NCBI RefSeq assembly: GCF_001550155.1
Contig: NZ_LRUF01000019.1
Coordinates: 124,001-188,000 of the forward strand
Reading direction: 5' to 3'
Source: Pseudoalteromonas arabiensis
GTDB lineage: Bacteria > Pseudomonadota > Gammaproteobacteria > Enterobacterales > Alteromonadaceae
DNA length: 64,000 nucleotides
Shown here piece after piece: positions 34,523 through 42,991 of the stretch. How positions within the stretch are numbered: position 1 is the first letter of the stretch; each line of letters opens with the position of its first letter. The notes beneath the pieces are model-generated. The model saw nothing but the letters and a program-made list of their open reading frames with translations. It had not been told where the DNA came from and made no database searches. Both the position numbers and the translations under genes were made by a program.

Positions 34523-35422
34523 TTAAATCGGCAAGTCAACCGGGGCTAAATTTTCCAGTGCACGTTTTTTCAAAATGATGTCTTTGATTAGCGGTGTTAA
34601 AACAAGTTCCATCGCTAATCCCATTTTCCCACCTGGTACAACTAGGGTGTTTATACGTGACATAAAACTACCTTCAATCATGCGTAGATAATATGGAAAA
34701 TCTACATCTTCAATGCCACGAAAACGGATAACAACAAAACTTTCGTCTAGTGACGGAATATCTTTAGCGCTAAATGGGTTTGAAGTATCAACCGTTGGCA
34801 CGCGCTGGAAGTTAATATGTGTACGTGAGAACTGTGGTGTAATGTGGTTAATGTAATCGTCCATACTGCGCACAATTGAGCCCATGACGGCCTCGCGAGA
34901 GTGGCCTCGCTCTGAGGTATCACGGATTAGTTTTTGGATCCATTCAAGGTTGATGATAGGCACCATGCCAATAAGCAAATCCACATGCTTGGCTACATCA
35001 TGGTCTTGGTCAACTGCGCCACCATGTAAGCCTTCATAAAAGAGGATATCGGTATTGGCTTCTAGGTCTTGCCAAGGAGTAAAGGTTCCAGGCAACTGGT
35101 TGTAAGGCACGGCTTCATCAAAAGTGTGTAAGTAGCGTCTAATTTTTCCTTGGCCAGTTTCACCATATTGGTAGAATAATTCTTCAAGTGCACCAAAATC
35201 GTTAGCTTCACGACCAAAATAACTTATGTGCTTGCCCTCTTGCTGTGCTTCACGAACTTTTTTATCCATTTCAGGACGCGTATAACGATGAAAGCTATCA
35301 CCCTCGATAAAGGCCGCATCAATATTTAAGCTTCTAAAGATATGCTTAATGGCATTCGTGGTGGTGGTTGTGCCTGCACCAGATGAGCCGGTAATTGCGA
35401 TAATTGGGTGTTTAGCTGACAT
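34523..35422 (-). CDS. prkB: Phosphoribulokinase-like protein PrkB
   Basis: A 299-residue P-loop kinase. The Walker A motif is AITGSSGAGTTTTT, followed by EGDSFHRYTRPEMD and the FYEGLHGG segment typical of proteobacterial phosphoribulokinases. No RuBisCO gene is present in this window, and the orphan PrkB form is widespread in heterotrophic gammaproteobacteria, where its substrate is not settled. It is first in the operon with yjjX and yjjG. ATG 35422 is preceded by a gap of about 165 bases shared with the divergent hypothetical gene. Confidence 0.9.
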   Translation of the reverse strand: MSAKHPIIAITGSSGAGTTTTTNAIKHIFRSLNIDAAFIEGDSFHRYTRPEMDKKVREAQQEGKHISYFGREANDFGALEELFYQYGETGQGKIRRYLHTFDEAVPYNQLPGTFTPWQDLEANTDILFYEGLHGGAVDQDHDVAKHVDLLIGMVPIINLEWIQKLIRDTSERGHSREAVMGSIVRSMDDYINHITPQFSRTHINFQRVPTVDTSNPFSAKDIPSLDESFVVIRFRGIEDVDFPYYLRMIEGSFMSRINTLVVPGGKMGLAMELVLTPLIKDIILKKRALENLAPVDLPI

Positions 35423-35588
35423 AATTGTTCTCGTTATTAGTGAAGTCGTGTTATTTGCTCAAGCACTTAGTTAAAGTAACAAAAAACAAACACGCCTTAG
35501 TTATAAAGGTCGAGTATAGTAAGGTCAAGTGACTGGCCAATTAAATAACGCTATCATGAGCGAATAAAAATTAAAACGAGAGAGCAAC

Positions 35589-36458
35589 ATGAAATTAATT
35601 TCGCCTTTATTTTTTGTACTGACAAGTACATTTTTATCAAGTGCAGTGGATGCTGCGATGCCGAAAAGCGAAATATTATTAGCTGATCTGGATACACCTT
35701 ATGGCATGAAGGTGTCTCGTATTACCGATGATACAAGCTATAACAATCAACCATTTTTGATTGACCAAGGTGTTTATTATACCCATGAAGTAATTGCTGA
35801 GCAGGGGCAATCACAAACTGACTTGTATTATTTTGATTTTGCCAGTCAAAGTGCCTTTAACCTAACCAATTCTCCTGTTAGTGAATATTCACCTACTTTA
35901 ATGCCTGACAAACAGGCTTTATCAGCCATCGTAGTGGAAAAGGATGGTAAGCAAAAATTGTGGCAATACCCTCTAAAATCAGACCAACAAGCAAGTCGTA
36001 TTTTTGAATGGATTGAGCCTGTTGGCTACCATGCATGGGGAGCCGACAATGATCTTGTTATGTTTATTTTAGGCGAACCACATACCTTACAATACACATC
36101 ACTCGCTGCTGCTAGTCCTCAAATTATTGCCGGTGATATAGGTCGTACACTTATTTTTGATAAACACACAAACAGCTTTTTGTTTAGTTATAAAAAAGAT
36201 AACCAGCATTGGTTGGCACGCTTTTCAGCTAAGACGAATGAAGTTGCCGATTTATTCCGACTACCTGACGCAGTACAAGATTTTACATTAGTGAATCACA
36301 ACACAGTGGCGTATGCGGTTCAAAGCCGTATTTATAAACGTGACTTGAATGATGCAGGGGGGGTGTCGCAGTGGCTTGATTTAGGTCGTTATTGTGAAAC
36401 CTCAATTACACGATTAAGTTATCATAATAGTAAGCTTGCATTTGTGTGCAATAAATAA
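35589..36458 (+). CDS. Exported TolB-like beta-propeller protein, function unknown
   Basis: A 289-residue protein with a signal peptide (MKLISPLFFVLTSTFLSSAVDAA). The rest looks like WD40/PD40 repeats (for example FNLTNSPVSEYSPTLMPDKQ followed by KLWQYPLKSD and ARIF-like strands), so a small periplasmic beta-propeller is likely. No catalytic residues stand out. It is divergent from prkB and followed by a separate small gene. A propeller made of so few repeats may work as an accessory or sensor domain, but no function can be assigned. Confidence 0.6.
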   Translation: MKLISPLFFVLTSTFLSSAVDAAMPKSEILLADLDTPYGMKVSRITDDTSYNNQPFLIDQGVYYTHEVIAEQGQSQTDLYYFDFASQSAFNLTNSPVSEYSPTLMPDKQALSAIVVEKDGKQKLWQYPLKSDQQASRIFEWIEPVGYHAWGADNDLVMFILGEPHTLQYTSLAAASPQIIAGDIGRTLIFDKHTNSFLFSYKKDNQHWLARFSAKTNEVADLFRLPDAVQDFTLVNHNTVAYAVQSRIYKRDLNDAGGVSQWLDLGRYCETSITRLSYHNSKLAFVCNK

Positions 36459-36522
36459 GTAACGATTTTCAATAGATTACTGTACTGTGTTTATTATTGA
36501 ACATTTTTAACAAGGCGCGCAC

Positions 36523-36888
36523 TTGTCTTTATCCGCAGCACAACTTAGTGAACAGCTTATAAAATTAGGCTGTCGTAGTAATTTTAAAATAAAAAATATT
36601 AACGAGTTCATGCTTGCTCACTCCAAAGAGGCGTTTTATGTGCATGAGCAAAGTGGTCAGGCTAAATTAATTATAAGGCCTGCTTTTGAAGTGTTTAGCG
36701 CTGATTTTGAAGCTTTGGAAGGTATCTCTAGAGTTAAAGACTACTTTCATAGTAGTGAAATGACACGCTTCCCTACGCGGATTTATAAAAGTGCTCAGCC
36801 CATTCATTATGGTGTTGCTTTTAAAGTGACAACCACCCAAGCCGTTGAATTATTTATTAAGCGGTTAAGTGCTATTTTAGCACAATGA
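36523..36888 (+). CDS. Conserved hypothetical protein
   Basis: A 121-residue soluble protein starting at TTG 36523; AAGG at 36512-36515 lies 7 bases before it. No membrane span or signal is seen. The sequence is mixed alpha/beta with an aromatic-rich middle (KDYFHSSEMTRFPTRI and HYGVAFKV). I do not recognise its family with confidence. It lies 64 bases after the propeller gene on the same strand and is convergent with the aminopeptidase gene, sharing the hairpin at 36891. Confidence 0.6.
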   Translation: MSLSAAQLSEQLIKLGCRSNFKIKNINEFMLAHSKEAFYVHEQSGQAKLIIRPAFEVFSADFEALEGISRVKDYFHSSEMTRFPTRIYKSAQPIHYGVAFKVTTTQAVELFIKRLSAILAQ

Positions 36889-36910
36889 AAAGGGCCACAG
36901 ATGTGGCCCT
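36887..36910 (-). terminator. Terminator of the M1 aminopeptidase gene
   Basis: AGGGCCAC pairs with GTGGCCCT around a 4-base loop. Read on the minus strand it is followed by TTTT, as expected for termination of the aminopeptidase transcript; on the plus strand there is no T run. Confidence 0.7.
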
Positions 36911-36929
36911 AATCTAATGTGGCTGGTTG

Positions 36930-39500
36930 TTAGCGTTTAAGAAAACTATTCACTGAGCTTAGCTCACGTTTCTTCAGTGCGATACAATCATTCACTCCTT
37001 CCTCTAACTTACTCAAAGTGCGAGCATAGCCAGGTTGTTCAGAGATTTTATCAGTAAAGAAGGTTTTGGTTTTTTCTAAACTTTTCGCATCACAGTTTGC
37101 GGTTGTGAAGAATGGCAAGTTTGGTATAAAGAACGGCGGTAAGCTCTTAGTGATAGCATCGTAATTATTGTAGATCCAATCAATGAACAATGCTTGGCGT
37201 TCTTTACCATAACTTAGGCCACCTAATAAAGTACGCATATCTGAGGCTGTTACTTCATCTGTTAGGCTATAATCTAATACCGCTTTTTGTAGCTCAGGCT
37301 TTCCGAAATACCCCATCGCAGCTAGCATTTTAGTACGTACTTGCGGATCTTTGGTTGTTTTAAAGGTTTGCTTGTACTTTTCAAGGAGCTTTGCATCGCC
37401 GTGATAGGCTGCCAAATTTAGGTAGGTTGAAGCTAAATATGGGTCAACATTTTCAGGGTTATTCAAATAAAGCGCTGCTTGTGCTTTTGCTGTATCAATC
37501 ACTTTTTGATCTTCGCCATCAAAACCTAAACGGCTAATAACCTGTGCGCGTAATTGTGATACAGCAGCATCTTCATTTGCTTTTGCTGTTAGGCCGTATT
37601 GCTTCGCCGCCGGTGCAATGCTGTTACGGATAAATTTCGGCCATAAATCACGGTTGCTGTCATCTTCAAAGACACGTTTTTGCGACGCTAAATAACCAAG
37701 GGCTGTATTAGCAACAAGCGGGTGCGCATCGCTTACGAATGCTTCAAGAGTTTGCATTAGATTTGCAGCGGAAATAACGCCTGCATCTAATAGAGAGTCT
37801 ACCGCCGAAAGAAGCGCTAGGCGCTCTCGCACGGTTAGCTTATCCGCTGCGTTGTCGAGTAGGGCACTAAACTGTGCGTCATCTAATAGCCAGCGGTAAT
37901 AACCCATGGCGCCTTGATCTGGATAAATCCACTCTGGTTCAAAATCGAGGGTTAGCTGTTGTGTCTCTTTGTTCAGCAATATATTCGCTGTTTCAACTTT
38001 ATCGCCTGCACCATATTTAATTGCCACCGGAACATTCCAAAGTTGTGCTGGCGCATCAACACCGGCATTCACAAAGCGGCTTTGGCTAATATTAATTTTC
38101 TTTCCGTCTTGGGTTACTTTGATTAGTGGGAAAGATGATTGTTCAATAAACGATTTTAATACACTTGCAACGTCTTTATTCGAGGCTTCGCCTAATGCTT
38201 GCCAAAGGTCTGCCGCTTCTGCATTTTTATATGAGAACTTCTTCAAGTAAGCTTGAATACCTTGCTGGAATGCCTCTTCACCAATCCAGTTCTCCACCAT
38301 TGAAAGCACCGCACTGCCTTTACTGTAAGCAAGGCCAAGGCCATCCATGATGTCAGCTTCGGTTTTTATAGGCTTACGTATAGGCTTAGTACTTAAGCGT
38401 GCATCGAGTGCCATTACATGGTTTTGTGGTAAGTCTAAGTGTGACTCAAACTCAGGGTTGATTTGTGCGGTGATTTTCGCAGCCATCCAGCTTGCAAACG
38501 CTTCGTTTAACCATAAGTCATTCCACCATTTCATGGTGACTAGGTTACCGTACCATTGGTGAGCTAATTCATGGGCAATGATTGATACATTGCGCTCTTT
38601 TTTACTACGTGTTGCAGTGGCAAGGTCGACTAGAAGAATATCTTCACGGTAAGTAACAAGGCCTGCATTTTCCATCGCGCCAAATGGGAATTCTGGTACT
38701 GCAACTGAATCAAGTTTTTTATAAACGTAAGGGATGCCAAAGTAATCTTCCAGTGCTTTTAATACGCGTGGCATATTTTCTTTTGCGTAATCAGCAAGAT
38801 GAATTTTACCTTGCGGCGTCAGTACGCGGCCAGGAATTGGCATGCCTTTAATTTCAAGCTCTTCAAATGGGCCCACAGCCATTGCGACTAAGTAAGAAGG
38901 AATAGGCGGCGTTTTATCAAAAAAGTGCGTTGTCATCTCGCCATCAACTTTGGTTTTTAATACTGGTGTGTTGGCATACACTTTTTGAGATGTGGGCGCT
39001 GTGATTGTTAGCTGGAATGGAATTTTATAGCTAGGCTCGTCAAATACAGGGAATGCACGACGGGCATCGCTCATTTCAAATTGAGTAAATAGGTAAGGCG
39101 TACCCTGATCAAGCGTTTTATATAAACCGACACTTTGACGGTTGTAAGGCGCTGTAAAATCAATTTTTAAAGTGTATTTACCAGGCTGAATTTTTTCATC
39201 ACAGGTGAATTTAACTTTACCTGTTTTTAGCATTTCAGCACTAAGGTCGCAGTTCTCTGCACCTAAAATTTTGGCCATACTCACAGCGTAATCAATACCG
39301 TTTAGTTCGATATAATTCGTTGCTTTAAGTACTTCAAGGGCAATGTCGGTATGACCGGAAAAATTGTCTTTTGCAGGATCAAGCGTAAGTTTTACTTGTT
39401 GTGAGCTAGGCTTGGCAAGCTTTTCGATAACATATTCATTGGCGTGGGCTGAGCTAACAGCAAGTGCAACACTCACTGTTAATAGGCTTTTTAAGAACAT
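36930..39500 (-). CDS. Exported M1-family metallo-aminopeptidase
   Basis: An 856-residue zinc peptidase with a cleavable signal peptide (MFLKSLLTVSVALAVSSAHA). The substrate motif GAMEN is present (PFGAMENAGLVTYRED), and zinc is bound by HELAHQWYGN with the third ligand Glu in LNEAFASW. The C-terminal half is the helical ERAP1-like domain, so it belongs to the puromycin-sensitive/ERAP group rather than the E. coli PepN group. It should trim N-terminal residues from peptides in the periplasm, suiting a protein-feeding marine bacterium. It is monocistronic with its own terminator. Confidence 0.9.
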   Translation of the reverse strand: MFLKSLLTVSVALAVSSAHANEYVIEKLAKPSSQQVKLTLDPAKDNFSGHTDIALEVLKATNYIELNGIDYAVSMAKILGAENCDLSAEMLKTGKVKFTCDEKIQPGKYTLKIDFTAPYNRQSVGLYKTLDQGTPYLFTQFEMSDARRAFPVFDEPSYKIPFQLTITAPTSQKVYANTPVLKTKVDGEMTTHFFDKTPPIPSYLVAMAVGPFEELEIKGMPIPGRVLTPQGKIHLADYAKENMPRVLKALEDYFGIPYVYKKLDSVAVPEFPFGAMENAGLVTYREDILLVDLATATRSKKERNVSIIAHELAHQWYGNLVTMKWWNDLWLNEAFASWMAAKITAQINPEFESHLDLPQNHVMALDARLSTKPIRKPIKTEADIMDGLGLAYSKGSAVLSMVENWIGEEAFQQGIQAYLKKFSYKNAEAADLWQALGEASNKDVASVLKSFIEQSSFPLIKVTQDGKKINISQSRFVNAGVDAPAQLWNVPVAIKYGAGDKVETANILLNKETQQLTLDFEPEWIYPDQGAMGYYRWLLDDAQFSALLDNAADKLTVRERLALLSAVDSLLDAGVISAANLMQTLEAFVSDAHPLVANTALGYLASQKRVFEDDSNRDLWPKFIRNSIAPAAKQYGLTAKANEDAAVSQLRAQVISRLGFDGEDQKVIDTAKAQAALYLNNPENVDPYLASTYLNLAAYHGDAKLLEKYKQTFKTTKDPQVRTKMLAAMGYFGKPELQKAVLDYSLTDEVTASDMRTLLGGLSYGKERQALFIDWIYNNYDAITKSLPPFFIPNLPFFTTANCDAKSLEKTKTFFTDKISEQPGYARTLSKLEEGVNDCIALKKRELSSVNSFLKR

Positions 39501-39612
39501 AAGTATCCCTGATTTTTTGTTGTTAGAAAGGCACCTGCTATGAGGGGCGAAATACCATGCTATCAGGTTTTAATTTGAACAGTAATAAATAGTTAGTAAC
39601 AAAGTTTGTCAG

Positions 39613-40377
39613 CTAATGATGGCGGTCGATGAAACGTTGCCAATGCAGTTGCGGGTTGATTTGTCGCACATTTTGTAGCACGGTGTTCAATAGTGGCATA
39701 TCCGTAAAACGTTGCTCATTGAAATCTTTAAAACCAAGTAAGTAGTTAAAGGCATCTTTGCTGTTTGCTTGCAGTGCATGAATACGAATTTGTTGTTCAA
39801 AGTTGAGCCGTAAGCTACTAATCGCCGTTTTCATTCCTTGTTGGTCAACATTGGGAATAGCGCATTTTTGTAAATAACCAGCACGTTCACCTTCACCGGA
39901 AAACCAAATGCGTACTTTTTCGCTATAGCGGCCTGATTTAGCAGGTAAATCAAACATCAGCCGTTGTTGGTTTTGTTCGCTTAAAAAGTCTAAGTACTGA
40001 TCAAGTCCAGCATTAAGTAGTGCATTGTGGATGGGCACATAGCGTGGTTTTATCTTGCCATGAGTGTGAAAATCAAAGCAGCGAACACCATCACACGTGA
40101 CAATGTTATCAAGAGTTAAATGACCAATTTCATCGCTGTAGGCACCGGTGTAATAAGCGAACAAAGGCAGCCAAAAGTGCCAATGCTTTGCTTGCTCACG
40201 AGGAAGACGTTGGTCACTGTAGATGTAACCGTTATACAGGGTATGTAATTCCATGGCCGAAAAGGGCCGGCGACCGAGATGGGACTTCAACCTAATACCT
40301 TGATAATAAAGACGCTTTAAGGAGTATACCTGAACAACGTTTAGTTTCCAGCCTAACGACACTACGACATAGAGCAT
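39613..40377 (-). pseudogene. Degenerate, 5'-truncated tyrosine recombinase remnant
   Basis: The 254-residue open frame resembles the catalytic half of phage-type integrases: RRPFSAMELHTLYNGYIY, then FWLPLFAYYTGAYSDEIGHLTLDNI, the position where integrases have TGAR-x-x-E. The first catalytic Arg is replaced by Tyr80. No His-x-x-Arg box or tyrosine motif is clear downstream. The N-terminal SAM-like DNA-binding domain is missing, because the DUF2750 gene lies directly upstream. The candidate ATG (40377) sits in a 9-bp hairpin (40356-40364 with 40377-40385) and lacks a ribosome site. It may be dead, or retained as a DNA-binding protein; the frame is still open. Confidence 0.55.
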
Positions 40378-40392
40378 AGTGTCGTGATAAAA

Positions 40393-40743
40393 TTAATCAC
40401 AAAGTGCTTTTGCAAGTCCTACAGGCTCAATTTCTACACATACTTGGTCATCATTCCAGTTTAAACCAACCAGTGCATCATCTTCGTTTAGGTCTTCAAC
40501 CCATTCATCAAGAAACTCATCAAGGCCAATTTCAACTGGCGTATAGTCTTGCCATTCGTCTTTGCATTGCGCCTTTGCAGCATCTTCGGTGCCCCAAAGT
40601 AATAGGACATCAGTGTCACTAAATTGGTTTGATTCACAGACAACAAAACCACCATCTTCAGCACCCAGTGCCCACATCGTTTCGTTGAGACGAACTTTTT
40701 CAACGAAGCTTACTAATTCTGATTCAATTTCGATATCGCTCAT
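40393..40743 (-). CDS. DUF2750 family protein
   Basis: A 116-residue acidic cytoplasmic protein. The pattern VCESNQFSDTDVLLLWG, the DYTPVEIGLDEFLDEWVEDL segment and the terminal VEIEPVGLAKAL match my recollection of the DUF2750 family; no function is known. It lies 17 bases downstream of the GST-like gene and 15 bases upstream of the recombinase remnant, all on the minus strand. Confidence 0.7.
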   Translation of the reverse strand: MSDIEIESELVSFVEKVRLNETMWALGAEDGGFVVCESNQFSDTDVLLLWGTEDAAKAQCKDEWQDYTPVEIGLDEFLDEWVEDLNEDDALVGLNWNDDQVCVEIEPVGLAKALCD

Positions 40744-40760
40744 TTGCCTAACCCTTACCT

Positions 40761-41339
40761 TTATTTTCGTGGATCTGTTTGTTGTACCGCCGCTTTATCT
40801 GCGAATTGATGGTAAAAGCCAACTAAATTTTCTAGTTGGCTAAAATCAGTTAATTCGCGGAAGCGGATCCAATCTAGCAAGCAGTATAAACTGATGTTGA
40901 GGTATTCACAGCTTTTAAATACTGGCTCAGATAAATGATTATTTAAATAGGCTAATGTTTCAGCAATTCGTTCATTCTGTAAATTAAAAAACAGTGTGTC
41001 AGTGTGTGTGTCGAATCCTGAGCGTTGACATAGAAGCATTTCTACTAATGAGTCATTACAGGCATTAATGATGGTAAGAAAATTCTCTTGTCGCCAACTC
41101 AACAGTGGTTGATTGTTTTTTTCGAGTAGGTAGCGAATAATTGAATTTGAATCGGATAGGCTAAAGCCATTATCAATAAGAATAGGAATTTTTCTTGCGG
41201 GGCTATGAGTTATCATCGTCTGCCTATCTTGCTCAGAAAATATATCTAAATTTTTAAATACTAAAGCAAGTCCATTTAAATCAGCCCATATTCGAATACG
41301 TCTCACAAAGGGGGAGGTTGTTGAACCGAGTAATTCCAT
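40761..41339 (-). CDS. Glutathione S-transferase-like protein
   Basis: A 192-residue protein. The thioredoxin-like N-terminus reads MELLGSTTSPFVRRIRIWAD, with SP in place of a catalytic Cys, then PARKIPILI (cis-Pro) and SDSNSIIRYLLE, the glutathione-binding Ser. The helical C-terminal domain is short and divergent. ATG 41339 is chosen over an upstream start because AGGAG lies 7 bases before it. The substrate is unknown. A hairpin terminator just upstream separates it from ppiC, so it should have its own promoter. Confidence 0.78.
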   Translation of the reverse strand: MELLGSTTSPFVRRIRIWADLNGLALVFKNLDIFSEQDRQTMITHSPARKIPILIDNGFSLSDSNSIIRYLLEKNNQPLLSWRQENFLTIINACNDSLVEMLLCQRSGFDTHTDTLFFNLQNERIAETLAYLNNHLSEPVFKSCEYLNISLYCLLDWIRFRELTDFSQLENLVGFYHQFADKAAVQQTDPRK

Positions 41340-41354
41340 GACGATCTCCTGTCG

Positions 41355-41378
41355 AAAAAAAAGCCGCTGTGAGCGGCT
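41355..41378 (-). terminator. Terminator of ppiC
   Basis: AGCCGCT pairs with AGCGGCT around GTG, and on the minus strand the stem is followed by a run of T residues. It lies 18 bases after the ppiC stop. Confidence 0.88.
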
Positions 41379-41396
41379 CATTTGTTGGTATTTGTA

Positions 41397-41678
41397 TCAA
41401 TCTGTACGGCTGGTGACTTCAAGTAAGTGATAACCGAACTGAGTCTGAACTGGGCCTTGTACTTGGTTTACTGGAGCAGAGAATACCACTTTATCGAATT
41501 CTGGCACCATCATACCGGGTCCAAACTCACCTAATGCACCGCCATCTTGGCCTGATGGGCAATTTGAGTGAGCTCGTGCAAGATCTGCAAAGTCTGCACC
41601 TTGTTCTATTTGCTGTTTTAAGTCTAAACAGTGTGCTTCACTGTCTACTAAGATATGCCTCGCGCTGGCTACTGCCAT
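41397..41678 (-). CDS. ppiC: Parvulin-type peptidyl-prolyl isomerase PpiC
   Basis: A 93-residue single-domain parvulin, the same length as E. coli PpiC. It begins [20 protein letters not shown]. The rotamase core has [24 protein letters not shown] and ends [15 protein letters not shown]. It isomerises prolyl bonds in the cytoplasm. ATG 41678 is chosen for the GGGGAG 5 bases upstream and for family length; an in-frame ATG 15 bases upstream is less likely. It has its own terminator. Confidence 0.93.
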   Translation of the reverse strand: MAVASARHILVDSEAHCLDLKQQIEQGADFADLARAHSNCPSGQDGGALGEFGPGMMVPEFDKVVFSAPVNQVQGPVQTQFGYHLLEVTSRTD

Positions 41679-41755
41679 AATTACTCCCCACAATGTGTGT
41701 TTTTGTGAATTAAATGAATAGTCTAGTTCAATATTTAACGAACGAACAATTAAAT

Positions 41756-42325
41756 TTATTGTGTAGCTAGCGCTGTTTCTATAGCTTTGCGCAATTTCTC
41801 TGACTGCGGTTTGGTTTTGCTGTTAAAGCGCGTCACTGTTTTTCTGTCGGCGGAAACAAGATATTTATAAAAATTCCAGTTTGGTGAGCTAGTTACCTTA
41901 TTTAAATGCTGGAATACAGGGTTTGCGCCGCTGCCTCTCACTTCACTGGTAGCGAACATGTTGAAAGTGACCCCATAGTTTATGAAACATACATCGGCAG
42001 TCTCTTTTTCATCATCTTCTTCTTGGAAAAAATCATCAGATGGAAAACCCAATATAACTAAGCCTTGGTCTTTATATTCTTTGTTTAGTGCTTCTAAGCC
42101 TTCAAACTGCGGGGTAAAACCACAGTTGCTTGCGGTATTAACGATTAGCAGTGGTTTATTTTTAAATTGGCATAGGTTTATCGTTTCTTTGGAACGAAGC
42201 TTCCGTAATTCAACATTAGTGAAATCATCACATTGTGCTTGTGTTGTGTTTGATGATGCGGGCGTTTGAGCTGCAACCTGAGTGGTTAGAAGAGTTGCAC
42301 TAAGTAACAAAGCAAATTTATACAT
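41756..42325 (-). CDS. Exported glutathione-peroxidase homologue
   Basis: A 189-residue protein with a signal peptide ([19 protein letters not shown]), so periplasmic. The thioredoxin fold has the peroxidatic Cys68 in [11 protein letters not shown], and Trp150-Asn151 in PNWNFYKYL. The motif that normally carries the Gln of the catalytic tetrad (FP-x-N-Q-F) reads FPSDDF, so that Gln is missing. Family members mostly use thioredoxin rather than glutathione. It may still be a peroxidase with altered chemistry. It is divergent from the GNAT gene. Confidence 0.85.
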   Translation of the reverse strand: MYKFALLLSATLLTTQVAAQTPASSNTTQAQCDDFTNVELRKLRSKETINLCQFKNKPLLIVNTASNCGFTPQFEGLEALNKEYKDQGLVILGFPSDDFFQEEDDEKETADVCFINYGVTFNMFATSEVRGSGANPVFQHLNKVTSSPNWNFYKYLVSADRKTVTRFNSKTKPQSEKLRKAIETALATQ

Positions 42326-42398
42326 GGTTATTTCCTGCTAGTTTTTCCAATCGAATATACGCTAATATGCGCAAAAGTGATCACCAAATATTCGTTTT

Positions 42399-42890
42399 AT
42401 GACTATTCGTACAGCAACCTATGATGATTTAGCGGCAATCGTCGCAATCTACAATGAAACAATCCCAGGACGTATGGTAACAGCCGATACCGAAGAGGTA
42501 ACTGTTACAGATAAAGAAGCATGGTTTTTATCCCATTCTATTAATCGGCCTATTTTTGTATATGAACAAGAAGGAAAGGTTTTAGCATGGATAAGTTACA
42601 AGTCTTTTTACGGACGGCCCGCTTACGATGGAACTGTTGAAGTGAGCATTTATATTACCGCAAGTGCACAAGGAAAAGGGCTAGGTAAACGATTGCTGAC
42701 ATTCGCGGAGACCCATGCAAGCACACTTAAAATAAAAGTACTTTTAGCATTTATTTTTAGTCATAACCTACCGAGTATTAAGTTATTTAATCTATTTAAT
42801 TATAAAGTATGGGGTGAATTGCCAAGTGTGGCAATTATGGATGGAAAACCTTACAGCTTAACTATTTTGGGAAAACATTTAGATTCATAG
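42399..42890 (+). CDS. GNAT N-acetyltransferase, phosphinothricin/methionine-sulfoximine type
   Basis: A 163-residue acetyltransferase of the PAT/MddA group. It begins MTIRTATYDDLAAIVAIYNE. The acetyl-CoA loop is SAQGKGLGKRLL (Q/R-x-x-G-x-G/A), and the pre-loop segment DGTVEVSIYI is typical. Relatives acetylate amino-acid analogues such as methionine sulfoximine; the natural substrate here is unknown. It stands alone, divergent from the peroxidase homologue. A weak hairpin follows the stop. Confidence 0.85.
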   Translation: MTIRTATYDDLAAIVAIYNETIPGRMVTADTEEVTVTDKEAWFLSHSINRPIFVYEQEGKVLAWISYKSFYGRPAYDGTVEVSIYITASAQGKGLGKRLLTFAETHASTLKIKVLLAFIFSHNLPSIKLFNLFNYKVWGELPSVAIMDGKPYSLTILGKHLDS

Positions 42891-42991
42891 TTTGTTCATA
42901 AACTAATAAAAAAATACGGTGTAAATTGTGCTGCATCGATTTTTTTCGACTACGCTAATTAAGTAATATGATTAATTGGGCGTAGCGTAAA

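Noticed and set aside
42887..42915. Terminator after the GNAT gene (TAGTTT-N6-AAACTA).
   Set aside because: Only six A/T-rich pairs and no T run on the plus strand; too weak to list.
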